Shown here: positions 49,101-62,200 of the stretch, piece by piece
Layout: every line of letters begins with the position of its first letter
How positions within the stretch are numbered: position 1 is the stretch's first letter
Source of the DNA: Oxyruncus cristatus
Lineage: Eukaryota > Chordata > Aves > Passeriformes > Cotingidae
DNA length: 64,000 nt
Assembly (NCBI GenBank): GCA_013399855.1
Contig: VXAY01002384.1
Coordinates: forward strand, 634,715-698,714
Reading direction: 5' to 3'
The notes under the pieces: generated by a model
Told to the model about the DNA's origin: nothing
Database searches by the model: none
The model's input: only the letters and a program-made list of their open reading frames with translations
Made by a program: the position numbers and the translations under genes

Positions 49101-51033
49101 CGTGGTCTGACCTGCTGTACCTGTGTCTTTCAGAGTGTATCAGCAAATATATCAAAATGCAAAGCAACACTGGCAAAAGTGACTTGTGACCTGGAAGAAC
49201 AAACACTTATAGGCTCAGAGGGATGCATTGGGGTTTTAAAATATACTTCTATTCATCATATGTTGGTATTCTGCATTTAGTCTTATGGTTCTTTTATAGG
49301 GTTGAGCTTTGGAAATGTAATAATTTTAACGTAAATTTTATCCTGTTACCTAAAAAAAAGGGGCAGAAACTGTGGTGAAGGGAATTAAATAGTGTTCAGA
49401 ATTCAACAGTATGAGGCTTTTAGCAATGCAGTTAATTCACTTGTGCTTTCTACCCATGGTTTGATGTATGCATCAGTTTTATTAAGATCACTTTGGAACT
49501 GGCTTGAGAGAACTCTGCTTGATCCTTGCACCTTGCATTGCCCCGGGGCCTTTTCCAAACCAATGTCCTGACTAAAGCTTGTCGAGGCATTTGCAGGTAT
49601 CCAGGATTATTCAGAAGCATGAGTAGCCTTCAGAAGGAGAAAAGGTCACAAGCTCACTCTACAAAACAAGAGGGAAAAGAAATGTATTTTTGCTTGTTAA
49701 AATAGTGGAAATTCCTCTTTGCCTTCCTGTTGTCTTTGTTGGTGGATGCTATATCTGCCATGTTTAACAGCAAATTAATCTTTGCTCTGTGGAGAGGCAC
49801 TGTCAATACGAGTGTGAATACAATGGGTCTTTTACACGACAGAAGAGAATCTTGGAAATAGGGAAAAGAAAAAGGTGTGTTATGAAGTGAGACATTGAGA
49901 AGGGTTGGAAAATTTTGTCCATCTGCAAAGGAGGACCCTGCAGGTCCAGGGCTGTCCAGAGGCTTGGGACATGGCCATGCCCAGAGAGAAGGCAGTGCAG
50001 ACTCCTGGCCAGGGTGGATGGAACACTGCACAGATGGCCCAGTGGCACAGCAGGACAAAATCTCATGAGCAAGTAAACGTTGTATGGCAGGGGGAAACAG
50101 GGAAGGGAAATCCTGGTCAAAGGGAGGAAAATACATTTGTCTTCCTTCCCTCACTAATCATCTGGTGTTGCCTGTTTTGGGTCAGTGTGGTGTTATGAAA
50201 ATGCATCAGATCAGGTCACTGGTCCATCTGTTTGTCTGTGACAGCACCATTTCAGGAAAAGATACAAAGACCCTACCCAGCACAACAGTTCATGTCTCCC
50301 TGCTGTCAGGGGCTGCATTAATTGTCTGTACAACATCCCAGAGTTTATCCTCATCTCTTGGCCTTTGGGATGACCTGTGGCAGTGAGTTCTGCCAGCTGT
50401 TCTGTGTGTTCAGCTGGGTCTGCTCATGTTGTTTTCTGTGTAAAAGGCTAAGCAGTTATATATTCTGTACCTTCCATAAACTCCCAGTGTTTCATGTGTA
50501 TTTCTGTCCTATTGGATGATTTCTTCTCAGAATTAAGGTGCTCAGATTTCTTAAGCATATGTGGTTTCCTACAACGAAGTTTCGTAATGCGACCATCATG
50601 GCTGTTGGGGTTTGCTCCAGCTGCAGGTTAGAAACAACCCTCTGTAAACCTTTCTTGCTGTGTGAAAAACTTTGGAATGAGGGAATATGTTCCTTTATAA
50701 GTGGTATCATGATATTTGGAGATTTTTAGAGACAAAGCCAAAACATAGAAAAGAGCACAGTAAGTACAAAGCTTGTTCCACCAGAGACTGGGTGTGTGCC
50801 TCTGGTTCTACTTCTGTCCTAGTGTCAGTGTTCTTCCTCCCTGCCCTCTGCTTCCTGCTTTCTTTCCCTGCCCTCCCTCAAACCCCACTGTGCACAGTGT
50901 GCCAGAGTCATTTCATCTGGTCAGCCTTTCTGAAGCAGTCTGTGCCTCTGGATTTCAGGAACAAGGCTGGCTGTACCTGGAGGCTGCAGGAGGTGTGGCC
51001 CATCTCTTTAGCTCAGAGAAGAATCCTGCTTAC
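43141..51033. other. Non-coding stretch
   Basis: No supported gene. Includes T17 at 43517-43533, A16 at 46620-46635, and AT-rich unique sequence at 47960-48500. A minus-strand block at 45500-45571 has plausible splice ends and an open frame, but its phases do not fit the other candidates. Confidence 0.45.
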
Positions 51034-51096
51034 CTCTGACAGCACTTTCTCAAAAACGTCTTCCACACACAATTGGAAGCTAGGAGGAGTGGTGTT
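51034..51096 (-). CDS. Candidate exon, 21 codons
   Basis: The minus strand carries a pyrimidine-rich acceptor (CCCCTGCTCCCTTGGCATAG), then 63 nt and the donor CAGAG|GTAAGC (51028-51033). Phase 0 to phase 0, open, with the peptide NTTPPSFQL followed by CVEDVFEKVLSE, whose second half is helix-like. It can be joined in phase to either downstream candidate (28779-28816 or 18448-18472). Reading the exon one base off is also open, which weakens the frame argument. I do not recognise the protein, and the distance to the next candidate (over 22 kb) is large but normal for some vertebrate genes. Confidence 0.2.
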
Positions 51097-52717
51097 CTAT
51101 GCCAAGGGAGCAGGGGATAACAGGACTTAGAAATTCAGGCATCTGTTAATAGCTCTGTGACCAGATTGATACGTGACTTTGTGAAAGGCTTATGACCCGT
51201 CTCTGTCTCCTTTTCTGCTACTGGAAGATGTGTAAATAATACTTTTCTCACCATGGCTTCTGTGGCTTTATTGAGGCTTAATTAGTAGATGCCCACGATG
51301 CATGGAAAAAAAAAAATTGCTGTGTTTTTCAGTTAATTGCAGTGATGTGCTCAGCGATGCCTGGAGCCCGTGAGCTCACCCTTCTGAGAGCTGTCTGCAT
51401 TGGCTGCTGCCAAGTGTTGTCTTCAGGCCTCAGATTTATGAAAACTCACAGCTGAATTCCTTATGTTGAATATTGCAGAAGATTTGAACAAACTACTTAT
51501 GATGTCTGGATATCCCTCAAGATTAATGGTTAATCCAGGATCTAGCAGAGACAGTATCTTTTCTTCCATCTGGCAAATCCATTGTCAAAGTTAACTTGAA
51601 TTTACTCCAAAAGGACACCTAATCAGATCAACAACTTACATGGAACCCCTTATACTGTTGTTAGTTTGCAGATGTGTCTTCAGGTCAGGTAACAGCAATT
51701 TCCTGTGCAATGAATCGTCTTTGTTCATTAAATTTCCATTTTGAAAATATCATTTGGGGCGAATCGGTCAGTTGTTAGAAACTGCAGAACTTGTGATCCC
51801 CATCGGCCTATAAATGTGTTTTTGGGTCATCTACGTTACACCCATAGCCCAAACCTCCAGAGGTCTGGGTTCTCTCCTGACAGTAGTACAGCAGGCAGGG
51901 AGGGGTTGTGGTGGCCATGGGTGAGGGGAGCATCGGCAGTGGCATTGCTTTTGCTCCCGTGTTAGGCCAAGTGTACATGCAGCAAGAAATGCGCTTTCTT
52001 TTCTGATCCTCCCCATTGCTGTTCTTGAATGTCACTTTTCATCACAAAGCATCATCCCATCTGCTCTTCACCCTGGCACACCCCACCTTTCACACCACTC
52101 TCTGCTGCTAATTCGGGAGTGCAAGTCCAAGTGTTTGGATCCCCACAGTATTCAGGGATCAGCAGTTGCCGCCTCTATGAAGCAGAGGAAGAACCTACAT
52201 AAGGAATCAGTGTGGATGTTTACTGTCTGTTTGCAAGTGTCTCTTCTTGGATCTGCTCATGGAAAGCATCGTAATACATCAAGTTGTGCCCGTTTCCCTT
52301 GTAGCTACAGCTCCCTGCAGGGAGTGGCAGGTTCCTTGAATAGGTGAATAAAATGAAAAGAGGTGGAGGAGGGATTGTCAAATGCTCCAGGGTGCTCTTC
52401 TAATGCAGGAGTCAAGAAAGACACCCATTAATACGGTGGAGAAACCAGTGGAGCTTGCTGTAATCCTTGTGAGGTAATTTAAGAATCGTGGTTTGGGTTT
52501 CAGCAGTGACTTTGGCACTGGTAGTGAAGGAGGAGACCAGTGTGATGATCTCAGAGCTACTGTCTGAGCTCTGACGTGTAGGAGACTGCTTTTGCTTTCC
52601 CCATTTGAAGGAGGAAGATTAGCATTGCTGATATTACCCATGTGCTACTCAGGGGTAGAAGTGATGTCTTTTTGTGGCAATCACTATATAGGATTTCTCC
52701 ATACTAAACAAAACGTA
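51097..52717. other. Non-coding stretch
   Basis: No gene or element noticed. A10 run near 51306-51315. Confidence 0.5.
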
Positions 52718-52800
52718 ACAAGGGCTGTGCTAGGTCAAATTGAGCCCAGTACCCTGTCTCAAACAGTAACCATATGTCTAAACCATTTGATATCAAATCA
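52718..52800 (+). mobile_element. Old sauropsid-type interspersed repeat fragment
   Basis: GGGCTGTGCTAGGTCAAATT followed by AGCCCAGTACCCTGTCTC and AAACAGTAACCATAT matches the remembered layout of a widespread reptile/bird repeat ('...CTGGGTCAGA...TAGCCCAGTATCCTGTCTCCAACAGTGGCCA...'). I cannot name its family. The boundaries are approximate. Confidence 0.5.
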
Positions 52801-55800
52801 GGCCTAGTCATTTTAAATTCAGTATGAGCTTTCTGAGGAAATGGAAACTTCCTTCCTTTTTATGAAACCATTTCTCTATTTCCTCCTGTGTTTATTCTTT
52901 TAGCACTTTCAGAGGCTCTCTGATGTTCAAGATGAAATTAACAGGATTCCCCCTGCTGTTCCTATTGAATTCAGTTAATATAATGAGTTTATTGTTAAAT
53001 TAAACAAAATAAAACCTGCCATGTGGCAGAAATACCACTGAGATCCCATAATTTCCACCTAATAACCAGTGTCTGTACTATGGGCTTATAACTTACACAG
53101 TGGAGAATATCTGTCTGTCAGACATGTTAAATATCTTTCATAAAAACTTTGGACACACAATCAGTCAGAAACAATGTGCCCGTGACACAGAAGTCAGTAA
53201 TTTTATCTCTAGTACAGTAAATAAATTTCCACGGGGCTTTCTTACTTTACCTGCGGATGCTTTAAAATTCACAAGGTGTTTCCATGACTCAGGTAACGTG
53301 TATTGTCTTACTGGCTGCTAAACCCAAATACTTTTGCAGAGTTCTGGCCGAGGCTGCTGCCTCAGGAGGGATTCACTCTGTTTGCTGTGACACAAAGGGG
53401 TTCTGGAAGGGGTTGGGCCGCACCTTCTGGCAGCACCAACCACCGCCATCCCTACTTGTTCAGCATCTCTGGTTTTGAATTCTCTTCTGCACCTCTGCAG
53501 TTCCATCCTATTCTAAGGAAGTTTTGTCTTTTCTAGGTTGGATTGTTTTGTTGTACCATCTGTTAGCTCTCTGCCCACAGCACTCATTTTCTGTAAGTTC
53601 TCTTACGGTTTTTATTTTGCCCGTCTCCCCTTGTGGCCAAATGCAAGAGCGAGCTGCAAACAGCATGTTGGTCTGTTCTCCTGTTAATTCAAGTATCCAG
53701 AGCCCTGAGGTCCTGGGACACTGATATCCATCAGTGACTGCTGGATTTGTACCAAGTGGCTGTCACCACACAGCATTATACTTGGTTGTTTCTCAATTTA
53801 ATTTTACACACTCTTTGTTCTGTTATTCTTTATTTTTTCCCCTCTGCTGTCTGCTGTGATATGCCTGTGAGAACTGCAAAGATTTTTGGCCTTGAGACTT
53901 GTTCAGACCTGGAAAGATTTAGTTTTGTTGTTTTTTTTGACTTGGTTCTGATCTCAAAATGAGACAGGCCTGGTTGTGGGTTTGTAGGCTTGTTTACATT
54001 TTGAGAGGATTGTAGGGCTTGGATTTTGGTCCATCACTAATTGAAATCCCATTAAACGTAATGCCTGCTTTTGATGAATTTAAATTGTTGTTTGGTTGGT
54101 AACTTCACTCTGAGACATGGGGCTTTGGTGCTTCAGTAAATGCTTGCAAGGCATGTGCCTGTGTGGATCAGAACCCGAGGTGATTGCATAAGCCCCTATG
54201 AAATGAAACTGCTGAGTTACTGCTGATGCTTGCTCTTGGAAGGGAGTTTATTTAACGTTTGGAAACTAATGTGTAGCTAATGTCATTACCATTCTGTCAG
54301 GCTTTATTTTTATAAAGTACTGAAAAAACCACCACACTAAAACACTACTTCTGGAAAGTTATTTTTCTTTCCTGTAAAAGACCTCTGCAGGTTTCATGTG
54401 TTTTACAAATTTTCCATCAGTGGAGTGGCACAAACATATTAACTCCTAACACGAGAGGGTTGCAATTCCAGCTGCTAAACGGTTTGAAACATTAAATGTG
54501 ATACAGGAAGTTGCTTTTCCAGTCTCTTAAGTGTTTCTAAATCTTTGATAGATTTTTTTTTTTTTTTAAATTCTTACCTCTCTTGCCCTCCCCAGAAATC
54601 CGTCTGCAGCTCAGCTGCTCACCAAAGGCCTTTGCAGTCAAGGCCTGTTTAGATTTTGCTCATGAAACCAAGTGTGAAATCAATGGCCACAAGCCAATCC
54701 CTGTCCCATACGGCTGAGATTGCTGAAGTCTTCTCAGAAGCTGAAGGAAAATGAAAGAGTAGAACAAGCCTGAACATTTATAAAAGCAGATCTCCACATG
54801 AATCATGGATTATTTGCAGGTCATCACCAAGGGATTTACATCGTGCTGTAAGGTTCTCTTTGCCTCTTGATGGGCTCAGGGCTGCTGAGAGGGGACTGTG
54901 CAGAGTCAGGAAAAGGAGGCTTCTGTTGCTGACCTGGTCACTGGTGTGCTGGGTGGCTGTGGGTGAATGATCTGTGAATGACCTGTGTTTGTCTCAGTCC
55001 CCACATGTGACTGGGGTGATACTTTTCTAATACATCAAGACCAAACTTGTTGGCAGTGATGGTTAGAGGCTGGCTTGCATCGTGGTGATGTGGAGTGTAA
55101 AGTTAAAATCACAAGTGTGTGATAAATGGCAGCAACCCATGGACACACGTTATGTGGCGTCCTCAAAGGAGCTTGCACTCCATGTGAAATGCTAAATGTT
55201 TTGTCTCTAAAATAGTATTGTCAGTTCTTTGGGGCAGGTATTCCCCACCCTAGTCTGGGACAGTGAGTAACTCCAGTGCAGCAGTGCCACGTTACCATCA
55301 GTAAATAAGTCCTTCAGGTGCAGATCTCCAAGTAAGAGGGTGCTGAGCCTGCAGGTAAGCTGGCCAGGTAATGCGGAGAATTCTACAGTATCTTAGTGAT
55401 GAGAGATTCAATCATGTTTTATTTTTCTCAAAAACTTCCTCACCAGACCAAGTCTGTCAACCAGCCTTGCCAAATTCCCAGTTATTGCCATGGAAATCAT
55501 GCTGTTTTATTGCTTGAAAATAGCATCCTCCATTACGTGTGATGTGGTGATACGAGTGTTTACACAGGAAACCACAGTGCAGGCTGGAAACAGAAGGAGG
55601 TTTGGAATAGGGAATGTTTCACAAGAAATCTTGGAACGTGGATGCCTGCCCGCTCACCTACCCACGACTGTCATTCCCTACATGCAGCTACTTCTCTCCT
55701 GGTGAAGTTTTGGCTCTGGAAGGAAAACTCCTTGGCCCCGTGTGGTTGGTCAGAAATGGTCACCAGGCCCCTGGCTCTGTTTCCTCTTTGAGTAGAAACG

Positions 55801-56790
55801 TCCTTTCCTTTCTCTCAGAATTTAAGGAGTTTTGTGCTTGTTTCTGTCCTTGGTCCTTCTTAATTTCTTCTATATTTTTCTTTCCTTTCAAGCCTTCTTC
55901 CTCAGCCCTTGGCAAGGATTGCTCTTTGTGGTTCCTTTTACTGTGAAATTAGGAGATTAGCCGAAGATGTTGCTCTTACTTCGTAAGAAGGCAAGGGGGA
56001 GTGAACTAATAGGGCAGTTGTTTTTATTTACACCTTCCTTGTGGATGTTGTGTTTGTTCTTCCTCCTCATGCAGGGGAAAAAAGTAGTCGGTGGAGCAGC
56101 ATCAGCAGGTGAAATATTGATTTGAGGGCGAAACGGCCTCAGTGAAGGTGATGCCTGGAAAGGGAATCAGGCACAGGCAGTGCACGGCCCCTTCTCTGTT
56201 AGCTCGGCTGAGGACAGACAGACGAGAGCTCCGGAGCCAAACTGGGACTCCTGGCAAACATCAGAGCAGGCTCAAAATACCACTGCGAGTTAGACACACT
56301 GATACAGTTGGAGGTGTGACAACCCACACAGATCACTCTGAGCAACTGTGCCGGGGAGAGTGTTGGGCTTATCTGCTGTTAAATAAGACAACATGTCTAG
56401 CTCTGAGACAGGAGGAAGGATGGAGTTGGCATGGAGAGCAGAGGGCAGGAAGAAGAAGAAAATCCTGCTCCAAGGTCACCTTTTACCACAGCGATGGGAG
56501 ATTGAAGAGAACTTTCTTGCTGCTTTTGATGGCTAAAGGCTGCTGCAATTCTGGCAAATCTCTCAGGAATGGTTCAGGAAGATCTGCTGCCATACCTGAG
56601 GCAGACACTCATTTATCTGAGACGCTGTGCTCCGACTGCTAACAACCAGCTCAAATTGGCTTATTTTTCCACATTTGTCACAGAGCCAGCTGCATTGTCT
56701 CAGCTGTGTGCCTCTGAACAGGGAAGTACAGACCCAGAAAAAGTTTTGGAGTCATTATTCTTATGTGTTTCTCTTCCCCTCATCTTGTCC

Positions 56791-56815
56791 TTTTTTTTTT
56801 TTTCTTTTTTTTTTT
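56791..56815. repeat. Poly-T tract T13-C-T11
   Basis: Homopolymer pair interrupted by one C. It lies 34 bp left of the only ambiguous base in the window. Confidence 0.9.
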
Positions 56816-56848
56816 GTTAGTTCATTCATTGCTGCATTGAAAGATTCC

Positions 56849-56849
56849 N
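56849..56849. other. Ambiguous base (N)
   Basis: The single unresolved nucleotide in the window, in AAGATTCCNTGTTT. Probably an assembly or read-quality artefact or an unresolved polymorphism near a homopolymer. Confidence 0.95.
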
Positions 56850-58446
56850 TGTTTATAACCCTTCTTTTCCTTTGTTACCTTGAGATCTTGGACGTTTTCC
56901 AGTCTCCTCTCCTGCAGGTAGATGCTCTGTCCTGACATTATCTTGTTATAATATTCACTGATAAAGAGTTGAAATTACCTAACTTACATACTCTAAATCC
57001 CAGTGGAGCCCTTGCTAAAGTCTGATATCCTTATGGCACCAAAGATGGTTTTTTGCTGGAGTTGGAGGGGAGAATGAGGGGAAAAAGTGGCTGATGAAGC
57101 ACTCCTTGTTGGGGTGGTGATGTTTGAGTTACTCATCCCATAAGCTCCCAGCCTTCTTCCCACAAAGGGGTTTCTGTCAGGGTCTACACAAGGCAGAATT
57201 CCACCCATAATGTCAGTGGACCCCTGTCTGAGCCGTGTGGGAATGTTACCAGTAAGGACCAAGACTGCAGCTGTGATCTTGACCAGCCAAGCACCTGTTG
57301 TCTGCTTTGTCTGGGATTGGTACATCATTGGCTTCTGCTTGTAGCTGAGCAGTAAGTCTGCTCCTGAAAGGCCGAGTATCCAGCCCATGGTACCGCCAGG
57401 GGGGACAGTTAGAGGTGTTTGCACATCACTTCGTGGTGGGGACAGGTGTTCTCACAGATCTCTTCAAGTCAGGGGACTTGTCCCAGGTCAGCCAGCGTGG
57501 TTAGTGACAAAGCCAGGAATATATGGAAACCTTCATGGTACCTAAACCAAATGGTTCTGGGAATTATCTAAAAATTACAATATGCCAAGTCTCCTTTCCA
57601 GAGAACAGCAAGGATTCCCCTTTCCCTCCCCCCAGGTTTGCATCAGTTGCTCATAAGTAAAAAACTGTCTGTCTGGAGTTTGACAGTAAAACAGAAAGTA
57701 CCCACTCGCCTCTGTGTCTGCAGTCAGAAACTGCTAACAGGGCTTTTGGGAAGAAATGGTGTGTTAAGGCAGTAACGTTTTCTGTGCTGTAATAGCTGGT
57801 GAGTGAGGTAGTGGTAGAAGTGACAGAGTGATCATGCTGGCTGTGTGTAGAGACAGCAGCTGGCCAGCTGGAGAGTCACTAAAACTGAACAAAATCAGTT
57901 AGAGAAGCAAATCCAGTCTCGTGCTCAGCGGCATTTGCTGTGGAAGGTTTATGCTGCAGATAGTTCCTGGTTACAGGGGCTGGGACTCGAGTGTCACTGT
58001 CAGGCCATCAGGCCCCAGTGCTGACATCACATTGAGTGGTCTTTAAAGAGCTGTGTTCTGATGACAGTGGAAAACAGAAGTTCTTGCGTGTGGAAAGCTC
58101 TGCAACCTGAGGCTTGGGGTTTATTGCTGAAGTGAATCTTAACCGCAGAGGAACTGCACTAAGAGCTGGGCTTGTGTTTCTTCTCTACTGATCTCCATCA
58201 CGGCCACGCCTCGGCAGTGCTGATGTGCTGCTCTTCTGCCCTTGCAAGCACCCAGTACTTTTCCTTTGCATTGCCCACAGCCTATCTTGGTTCCTTGCTC
58301 TCACACTCCTGCAAGTTAACCTTCTATACTTTGTAAGGGTGAACTTGGACCGAGCACAAGTGAAATGTGCCGTTGTTAAAAAATAACAATTAGGTAACTT
58401 GAAGACGTACACACACACATGTTCACAGTGTCTGTTAGGTAAAAGG

Positions 58447-58509
58447 CATTTATTGTCTTTTTTCTAAGACATCTATTGTCTTTTCTACGCATCTGTTGTC
58501 TTTTTTGTT
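58447..58509. repeat. Imperfect tandem repeat, CATCTATTGTCTTTT unit
   Basis: Three diverged copies: 58447-58469 (CATTTATTGTCTTTTTTC...), 58470-58489 (CATCTATTGTCTTTTCTACG) and 58490-58509 (CATCTGTTGTCTTTTTTGTT). The divergence suggests an older duplication than the one at 39361. Confidence 0.85.
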
Positions 58510-59153
58510 CTAATTCATTAGGTATGTAGAGGGATGGCTCCCCGTTTTCAGTGACAAAAGCCCTGCAGTTGTAATGTTTTAATCCCAGTGACCCATGAGT
58601 TGTGAAATTCGGCTCAGTATCGTTGCATGCACTCAATAGCCACCAGTTTTCTCATAAAGATCTGTTAAGTAGCAGGATTTTTATGATGTTGGTTTTGTGT
58701 GGGTAAGTAGTTAATGAGATGATCCTTCTAGGACTTTCCATATTTACAGCTAAAAAATGAACTATTGTACTCAAAATTGGTAATGAATGCTTACAGCTAA
58801 AGAGGAAAAAAACTCCATATTTATTCCCTCAGTGAAGTGAAATTCTTATTTGAGATATTGTATTTTAATCCATCTTCCCTTCTAATCGAGGTGGTTCTGA
58901 AAGCTGTTCAATCTCTGAATGGGCATGTATTAGTAAGGATCTCATTCTGGAGTTACTCCCACTCCTAAATACATGCTTGGCAGCCTACTTTGCATTTCAG
59001 TTTCTTTGGTATTTTTATAACTTGTTGCTAGAGCGTTGCACTGGTGGAAAATCACTCATTTACTGGCTATTAGCCATTAAATTATTAGCCAGCCAGAACA
59101 CACAGTGAATATAATACAGCCTGAGAGCAATTGTTAACAGAAATGATGAAACC

Positions 59154-59285
59154 TTGGCTATTAACTGCGAGGTTGGTGGTTCAAGCACACCCAGGGACAG
59201 GTTCCCTTTTCCCTGGCAGGGGGGGTGGAACTAGATTGTCTTTAAGGTCCCTTCCCACTCAAACCTTTTGATGGTTCTATGTTGC
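59154..59285 (+). mobile_element. tRNA-Ile-derived SINE with CR1 tail (TguSINE1-like)
   Basis: The left half (59154-59203) aligns with the 3' half of a eukaryotic tRNA-Ile: CTATTAACTGC where the tRNA has the AAT anticodon loop, then the T-arm with the Pol III B box GGTTCAAGCAC (59178-59188), then ACCCAGGGACA like the acceptor end. The right half (about 59210-59281) is a textbook CR1 3' end: CCTGGCAGG, GGTGGAACTAGATTGTCTTT, AAGGTCCCTTCCCACTC and AAACC...GGTTCTATG. A tRNA head on a CR1 tail is the design of passerine SINEs mobilised by CR1 machinery. The copy starts inside the tRNA, so it lacks the A box and is 5'-truncated. It is diverged and not expected to be transcribed. No clear target-site duplication was seen, which is normal for CR1-driven insertion. 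Confidence 0.75.
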
Positions 59286-62200
59286 AATCCTAAGGTAATA
59301 AAGGAACTTGTTGTTTCACAGGAGTGAATGAAAGTTGACCTGAAATGTAAATGAGGAATGGTTTGGAGTGCGTGTGGCAGAACATGTGCTTCTGAAGGGT
59401 TTATGTCAAAGGGAAGAACTTGACAGCAGCACCGGTGGAGTTGCAGTGATCTGAGGTGGTATCTGGTGGGCACCCCTTCCTTCACTTCCCTTTGGGATCC
59501 CGCTGGGAGGGGAGTGGGAGCAGGCAAACACCAGGTCCCTCTGTCAGGTCCCGGCACAGAGCGAAGGGATGTGCACGGCCAGGTTTGGCTCAGGCCTCCT
59601 GAGGACCAGGGTTTTCTTTTTGGTAGCACCGTGAAGAGAACAGCTTTTTCTTATTACAGCCCTAATTATTGGCAAGGATTTGTACTAGGTGCCAGGGGAA
59701 TTACTTGCCTAAGTCCCTTGAAAAATCAATTTAAGTCCGTTCACGGTAAAATCTGATTTTGTTGTTGTCCCTGTTATGATTTCTGGCAAAGGAAATCAGT
59801 GTGATTCAAGATTCAGTGCAAAGGAATGGCAGAGATTAAAAAGGTGTTGAACAGTGATGTGGAAATGTGGAACAAGTCTGTGCAGCTGGCACTGCATGTG
59901 AGCAATATACACACGTGGGGAGGAGCAGAACTCTGTGGAAATGGAACTTTGGGAACTCCTTACCAACTGACTCATTTCCAAACTCTTAATGATGTTATAA
60001 TAGGTTCTGTCCAAGCTGACTTCTTGAGGGATTGGTAGAGAAAAACTCTAATGACCACAAATTCCTAATGGTTGTGCATATTGCAGGCCTCTGGATAAAG
60101 GGGACCCTTGTGTGTGTTCCCTGCTGTTCAACAGCACTTGGCACCTTTCTCAGACATCCTTTCTGGATGTGGATGTGCAGCTGGGAACACACAGGGCCAG
60201 TTGGGTGCTGCAGGACACAACCAAAACACAGGGCTCATGAAGAGCTGAATGCACCCTGGAGTGGGAGAGCTGCTGCAGGCCCAACTCCTGCTCAGCATGA
60301 AGGCTGTGACTCTAAGGGGGCCAAGAACGTTGATTTTTTTCATATTATTTTGATCACCTCAGGGGTGGTGGCATCAGGTGGCATCTTGGAATGCTAATGA
60401 TGGAGTTCACTTGCTTTCTCTGCTTTTGGGACGTACAGGGTTCTCATGATACAGTGCAAGTTACAATAGAGTAACACTAGTTATGCTGAAAAGACCTTTA
60501 AAAAATAGCTCTTGTGCAACCTAAGAACTATCAAATAAAAGGAATTATTTCCAATGTATCTGGAGTTAGTGGCACCTACTGTTTTATGTATTGAGGAAGC
60601 AGAAAACCTGCTTCTATTTATAGTGTCATTTAAACTCACCTGGATGTAACGAGGCTGTTTGATCACAGAGTGATCAAAAAAGAGTGTATTAGATGGAACA
60701 ACCTTTCCTATTTTCTTAAACATGTAAAATCTGGAGGAAAAACTTGAAGCACTGTGGTTGAGTCATCTGACACAGGAATAGGCTAAAGACTTTTGGAAGT
60801 GTGGCAGTAAATAGGATTATTTACCCTTTCCTACCTCAGAGGATAGAGTTCCTTTCAGAGCCTTTGAGGATGTCACATCTTAAATAGATACTGAATTGTT
60901 ATATTAAATAATATGAAACTGTGTGGATATGTGACAGTAAATACAGTATGAGGAATGAGACCTTGAACTGCCTTTGAGAATGCAGTGTTCTCTGAGAAAA
61001 TCTTCTCCTTTTTTCTTCTGGTATTAAAAATAATTTGTGTAGTGGAGTTGTGCTGTAGAATTGTTCATGTCAACATTCCAGAAGTGTAGATTGTTTGAGC
61101 ACGTGCTTTCACCAAACACATGGGAAATGGGCATTTACAGAAGGAAGTGAGGATGGTGAATGTTTTTTCCTCCTCCTTCTCTTGCAGAAAATAGATTCTG
61201 CCAAACAGCACATACAGAGCTCTGGATAATCCCACTGCTCTGGGCTCAGGTTGTCACCTGCAGCAGTGGCAGAGGGGAACTTCACATTCTTTACTGCCTT
61301 TGCATTTACTGCCTTCTGGAAGATGATTTCAATGTTACTTTGCTCACGTGCGGGGTTTGAGGGCGAGGTTTTGGTGGTAGGGGCAGGTTCTGTGAGAAGC
61401 TCCCAGAAGCTTCCCCTGTGTCTGACAGAGGCAGTGCCAGCTGGCCCCGGGCTGGACCCGCTGCTAGCCCGGGCTGAGCCCCTCAGCCGTGGTGACAACA
61501 GAGCCTCTGGGAGAGCACACTCGGGAAGAGGGAAAAACTGCACAGCAGCAGCTGCAAACGGAGAGAGGAGTGAGAATGTGTGAGAGAAACACCTCTGCAG
61601 ACACGGAGACCTGAGGGCAGGTCTGTTTTACCCCCGTGGTAGTTGGTCAGTGATCTCCCCCTGTCCTTACCTCTACCCCGTTGTTGCACATCTGGGCCAG
61701 TATGATTTGTATTATCCTCTGAAATCTGAATATTGTTCCTTTCACACTTTGAATCTTCATTTCTTAAATATGCAAAGGGCAACCCGCTTCTTTTCCTTTT
61801 AAAAACATAAACAGTGCACTAGTCACATAACCATCTAAATACACAAAAATCTTTGGATAACTAAAATACAGTTAAATGGCTTGACATTCAGATGAAGGTT
61901 GTAATTGAGCTTCCAGAAACCAAATATTCTGTTATCTTTTCAGATCTTGGAGAGTAATAGTCCGGTAAATTCAAATGTTATGTTTCCAAATGACCAGTGT
62001 TAAAACGGTGACCAAAAAAAAAAAAGAGACATTTGTGTGAATTGGCTTAAATCCTGTGTTTTCTAACTTAATACACTTGATGCAATAAGCAATGTGCTGA
62101 ACTGTACAGTAGATGAACTCAACTGTAGATGAGATTTTTTTTGAATCTCCCATTTAGAAGGGGTTTTTTGTATGTTCTGTGATTTGTGAGTATGTGGAAG

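Larger units (their letters stand above)
52801..59153. other. Non-coding stretch
   Basis: No supported gene. Homopolymers at 54553-54567 and 56791-56815, one N at 56849, and a 23/20/20-bp tandem repeat at 58447-58509. The minus-strand frame at 56993-57424 (about 143 codons) is open, but nothing in it can be assigned. On the minus strand near 54579 a donor GAG|GTAAGA follows an open stretch containing AFGEQLSCRRISGEGK, but it lacks a good acceptor. Confidence 0.45.

Noticed and set aside
54580..54650. Minus-strand block containing AFGEQLSCRRISGEGK before a GTAAGA donor
   Set aside because: No adequate acceptor, and its exit phase forces a frame that hits a stop in the 3586-3812 block.
56993..57424. 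143-codon minus-strand frame suspected of being a retroelement remnant
   Set aside because: The only hint was a lone Gly-Ala-Asp in a hydrophobic stretch. No catalytic motif, LTR, primer-binding site or flanking gene supports it.
57800..57830. TGAGGTAGTGG resembling a let-7 seed region
   Set aside because: It diverges after the first bases and no complementary arm forms a hairpin nearby.
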